DNA of 9,707 bases. It comes from Dehalococcoidia bacterium (lineage in GTDB: Bacteria > Chloroflexota > Dehalococcoidia > GIF9 > UBA5620). Numbering within the stretch: position 1 is the first letter of the stretch; each line of letters opens with the position of its first letter. Of this stretch, positions 7,268 through 9,707 are shown piece by piece. The notes under the pieces were generated by a model, which made no database searches, had not been told where the DNA came from, and saw only the letters and a list, made by a program, of their open reading frames with translations. The stretch spans positions 1-9,707 of the forward strand of contig JADHWZ010000073.1 of NCBI GenBank assembly GCA_016783225.1, given 5' to 3'. Both the position numbers and the translations under genes were made by a program.

Positions 7268-8443
7268 ATGAAAAACAGAGTAGCTATAATAGGTTGTGGG
7301 GCTGTCAAGATAGGCAAATACCCGGACAGGGCAGAGAGCGAGTTAGCTCTGGAAGCCATAAGGTTAGCTCTAGAGGACGCCAACATATCCAAAGAACAGA
7401 TAGAGGGGCTATTTACTACCCCCGACCTTCTGGGCAATATTGGGCTTCAGACCAATCAGCTTTGTGAGTATATGAGAATCAGCCCCAAGTTCATGGCTGA
7501 GATATGCTGCGGCGCTATAGCCGGCGGGCTAGCAATAAGATGTGCCATGAATGAGATTATGCTGGGCAACATAAGCCTTGCTGTCTGCTATGGTGCTGAA
7601 AGGGAAGCTTCAATTGGCTGGTTCGGCAGGTCCTTCGCCGGGCAAGGGGCCGCTATGTTTGAGCCAGTGGCTTTGCAGCCTTACGGAAGCGGCGGTATCA
7701 TCTGGGCTTACGCTCTATCAGCTCAGCGCTACATGCATGAGACCGGCGCCAAAGAGGAACACTTCGCCTTAGCATCGGTAAGAAATCGAAAAAACGCCAT
7801 GAGCAATCCTCTGGCTGCTTTCACAACACCCGTTGCCGCAGAGGATGTCATGAAATCTCGACCGCTTTGCTCACCTATAAAGCTTCTGGATGCAGCAGCG
7901 TCACGAGATGGTGCCGCCGCAGTTGTGGTTGCCTCTGAGGAATTAGCCAACAGAGTAAGTGACAGGCCCGTCTACATCACCGGCTGGGGGCAATATCATG
8001 ACAACTCCTGCATGATTCCTCTGGATAAATGTCGCAAATCGATAAGCACCTTTGTGGCTACGGTTCGGGCGGCTGAGGAAGCTTTTAGGACAGCCAGTAT
8101 CACACCTGAAGAAGTAGATGTTGCCGAGGTTTACGCCCCTTTCAGCCCCCACGAACTAATGATTCCGGAGGACATTGGCTGGTTCGGCAAAGGCGGCATG
8201 ATAACAGCTCTGGAGAAAGGGGATACCGAGGTTGGTGGCAAGCTTCCTATCAACACCGATGGCGGACTTCTGTCTCGTGGGCATCCCTGGGCGGTTACTC
8301 CTTTTTATCAAACTATAGCTGTAGTCAAGCAATTGAGAGGTGAAGCCGGAGAGAATCAAGTGGATGGAGCCAAGACAGGACTTGTGCATTGTGAAGGTGG
8401 CATGCTCAATAATGCAGTGGTTATTATCCTGCGACGGGGTTAA
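7268..8443 (+). CDS. Thiolase-superfamily protein (SCP2-thiolase-like, altered active site)
   Basis: A 391-residue thiolase-fold protein, close to the family's usual length, with the N-terminal RVAIIGCGAVKIGKYPD start. C80/C81 in EICCGAIAGG occupy the position of the nucleophilic Cys. GLLSRGHPWAVT holds the conserved C-terminal His (H339), and CEGGML (C375) resembles the CxGG segment. The usual HDCF/HDAF motif is replaced by VYAPFSPHEL (288-297), with Tyr289 in place of the His and Ala in place of the Asp. It is therefore unlikely to be a standard acetyl-CoA C-acetyltransferase; it could be a retro-aldolase (Ltp2-like) or a degenerate thiolase that acts only with its DUF35 partner. The adjacent downstream gene is that DUF35 protein. 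The ATG is the only plausible start (in-frame stop at 7241) but has no good Shine-Dalgarno. Substrate unknown; a CoA thioester is expected. Confidence 0.9.
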   Translation: MKNRVAIIGCGAVKIGKYPDRAESELALEAIRLALEDANISKEQIEGLFTTPDLLGNIGLQTNQLCEYMRISPKFMAEICCGAIAGGLAIRCAMNEIMLGNISLAVCYGAEREASIGWFGRSFAGQGAAMFEPVALQPYGSGGIIWAYALSAQRYMHETGAKEEHFALASVRNRKNAMSNPLAAFTTPVAAEDVMKSRPLCSPIKLLDAAASRDGAAAVVVASEELANRVSDRPVYITGWGQYHDNSCMIPLDKCRKSISTFVATVRAAEEAFRTASITPEEVDVAEVYAPFSPHELMIPEDIGWFGKGGMITALEKGDTEVGGKLPINTDGGLLSRGHPWAVTPFYQTIAVVKQLRGEAGENQVDGAKTGLVHCEGGMLNNAVVIILRRG

Positions 8444-8444
8444 T

Positions 8445-8861
8445 ATGGCTAGCCACAAACCTAATTTCCTCTGGCCAACCAACACAAACTACACTTCCAC
8501 TAAAGGTTTCTGGGAAGGACTACGAAAAAGACAGCTTCTGGCAAAAAAGTGCCGCCGCTGCGGTGAGGTCTTTTTCCCACCCCGGTCCCATTGCCCACAA
8601 TGTCTGGGAAATGACCTGGAGTGGGCACAGTTGAGCGACAGGGGAACGCTCTATAGCTGGACGGAGGTGAATGTCGCCTCACCCGAGTTTGATACCCCTT
8701 TCTTGCTCGGCCTGGTCGATTTGTCACAGGGTATAGGTAGAATGACCGCCAGAATAGTCGGGGCTGAGGCCCACCAGCTACACATTGGCATGCCCGTAAG
8801 AATCATCTATGCGGATGTCGACAAGGCCTTCACCATCTACTGTATTGGTATTGAGCCATGA
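8445..8861 (+). CDS. Zn-ribbon/OB-fold DUF35 acyl-CoA-associated protein
   Basis: A 138-residue protein with a classic DUF35 layout. It has an N-terminal helix (TKGFWEGLRKRQLLAKKC), a four-Cys zinc ribbon (C36-x2-C39, C50-x2-C53), then a small OB-fold at about 62-135 (GTLYSWTEVNV, PFLLGLVDL, MPVRIIYADV). In known systems DUF35 proteins bind thiolase-fold enzymes, as in the archaeal thiolase/HMG-CoA-synthase assembly and the ChsH2-Ltp2 steroid side-chain aldolase, and help hold CoA substrates. It starts 1 nt after the thiolase stop codon, which strongly suggests they form a complex. The open frame extends upstream to 8340, but that part is an out-of-frame reading of the thiolase end; MASHKPNF at 8445 is the family-typical beginning. 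Confidence 0.9.
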   Translation: MASHKPNFLWPTNTNYTSTKGFWEGLRKRQLLAKKCRRCGEVFFPPRSHCPQCLGNDLEWAQLSDRGTLYSWTEVNVASPEFDTPFLLGLVDLSQGIGRMTARIVGAEAHQLHIGMPVRIIYADVDKAFTIYCIGIEP

Positions 8862-9707
8862 AACGAGTCAGCAAGGCCACAATACTGTGTATACTGTGTC
8901 TACTTCTACCAACCTTGTCGGGCATCAGCTGTAGGGCTAAGCCTACCATTCCACCACCCCCACCACCTCCGCCACCACCCGAACAACTCCACCTAGACAC
9001 GACACCACCGGAGACAATAATTACCAGCGCCCCAGGCGAGACTATCGACTACAACGAAGCAACCTTCGGTTGGACGGGCAGCGATGACACCACCCCAACG
9101 ACCGATTTGACTTACTCCTGCTACCTGGAAGGCCACGACACCGATTATTTCCCCTTCACACTGGACACCGCCAAGACTTACTACGACCTACCCGATGGCT
9201 CGTATATACTTTATGTCAAGTCACAAGACGAAGCCGGCAATATCGACCCGACTCCGGCGACCAGCGAGTTTACCATAGCCACCGCAGTGCCGGAGGAGGC
9301 TGAAGCTGAAGTCCCTGCTGGCTCCCAACTGCTCATACTCGTCAATAGCCAAGTCAATAGAATCGCAGTTGGTTGCGATGGCAAGACCATCTACGCCCTT
9401 GATTCCAGTAACGCCCAACTATACAAATCAGGCTACAGCGGCTACGGCTGGAACATAATAAGCGCTGGCATCGCCGGGGCAGCAACCTGGGATGAGCTCG
9501 CCGTAGCTCCAGATGACCCTGACATTGTTGCTGTAGTCACCAACGCCAGGACGGAAGTCTATATGTCCATCGACGGTGGCACTAACTTCCACGTCACCGG
9601 ACTAGGCAGCAAGCTGGGTGCTGGTGAGCGCGTCCAATGCCTCGCCATCTCACCTTGTTATGGCACGGCTTCTCGGGAGCTAGCCGTTGGTACCGCCACC
9701 GGCAATG
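8858..9707 (+). CDS. Probable lipoprotein with polyproline tether, Ig-like domain and Asp-box segment (partial, 3' end cut)
   Basis: Open from the ATG at 8858 to the window edge: 283 codons and one base, no stop seen. The ATG overlaps the DUF35 stop (ATGA), so it may be co-translated. Residues 1-24 are a signal peptide (KRVSK, then ILCILCLLLPTL) ending at C25 in SGISC. This is a lipobox-like site with an unusual Gly at -3, so lipidation is likely but not certain. Ten consecutive prolines (32-41) form a stiff spacer. Residues about 48-142 (TTPPETIITSAPG…, TFGWTGSDD, DLPDGSYILYVKSQDEAGN) match the Ig/fibronectin-like domain common in bacterial surface proteins. An acidic linker EEAEAEVPAG follows, then repeated beta-strand segments with an Asp-box, SIDGGTNF (237-244), suggesting a BNR/sialidase-type beta-propeller. 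Probably anchored outside the membrane; ligand unknown. Confidence 0.85.
   Translation, partial: MKRVSKATILCILCLLLPTLSGISCRAKPTIPPPPPPPPPPEQLHLDTTPPETIITSAPGETIDYNEATFGWTGSDDTTPTTDLTYSCYLEGHDTDYFPFTLDTAKTYYDLPDGSYILYVKSQDEAGNIDPTPATSEFTIATAVPEEAEAEVPAGSQLLILVNSQVNRIAVGCDGKTIYALDSSNAQLYKSGYSGYGWNIISAGIAGAATWDELAVAPDDPDIVAVVTNARTEVYMSIDGGTNFHVTGLGSKLGAGERVQCLAISPCYGTASRELAVGTATGN

Noticed and set aside
8340..8444. N-terminal extension of the DUF35 open frame
   Set aside because: These codons overlap the thiolase end in another frame, and DUF35 proteins begin near the FWEGL helix, which fits the ATG at 8445.
1..9707. CRISPR array, integrase, transposase or phage genes
   Set aside because: No regularly spaced direct repeats and no such protein motifs were found on either strand.

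Overview
The window appears to come from a bacterium with mid-range GC. The best guess is a member of the Chloroflexota (Dehalococcoidia-like, probably known from a metagenome assembly). This rests on inference: a single-chain alpha2-type glycyl-tRNA synthetase, a thiolase-like gene paired with a DUF35 Zn-ribbon/OB protein, and a probable lipoprotein with an Ig-like domain and an Asp-box. No 16S, tRNA or other phylogenetic marker is present to settle it.

Layout. Positions 1-273 hold no gene; they contain short inverted repeats and fragments that look like a worn dispersed repeat. Everything from 274 to 7104 is on the minus strand and falls into two units. In order of transcription, the first unit is glycyl-tRNA synthetase (7104-5734), an SbcD-type metallophosphoesterase nuclease (5737-4514, ATGA overlap), a membrane sensor histidine kinase with sCache, HAMP and GAF domains (4495-2384), and its NarL/FixJ-type response regulator (2381-1737, GTG start with its Shine-Dalgarno inside the kinase gene). 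It ends in a two-hairpin terminator (1675-1741) with a T-run. The second unit is an alpha/beta hydrolase (1590-721) followed 54 bp later by a stand-alone receiver-domain protein with no output domain (666-274).

A 163-bp divergent control region (7105-7267) separates the minus-strand operon from a plus-strand one. It holds a near-consensus sigma70-type promoter facing right, a plausible one facing left, and an 11-bp-arm dyad between the two -35 elements. The plus-strand operon encodes a thiolase-superfamily protein (7268-8443), a Zn-ribbon/OB-fold DUF35 protein (8445-8861) and, overlapping it by ATGA, a probable lipoprotein (8858 to the window end). The lipoprotein has a ten-proline tether, an Ig-like domain and the beginning of what may be an Asp-box beta-propeller.

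How the genes fit together. The kinase and regulator form an orthodox two-component pair in which an extracytoplasmic small-molecule sensor drives a LuxR-type transcription factor. The orphan receiver is about half identical to that regulator's receiver and could tap or buffer the same phosphorelay. The thiolase/DUF35 pair resembles complexes known from CoA-thioester carbon-carbon bond chemistry, but the thiolase has lost the usual HD(C/A)F motif. No clearly new multi-gene system is evident. The most unusual points are the coupling of tRNA charging, nuclease and signalling genes in one transcript, the motif-altered thiolase with its unexpected lipoprotein partner, and the symmetric operator-like dyad.
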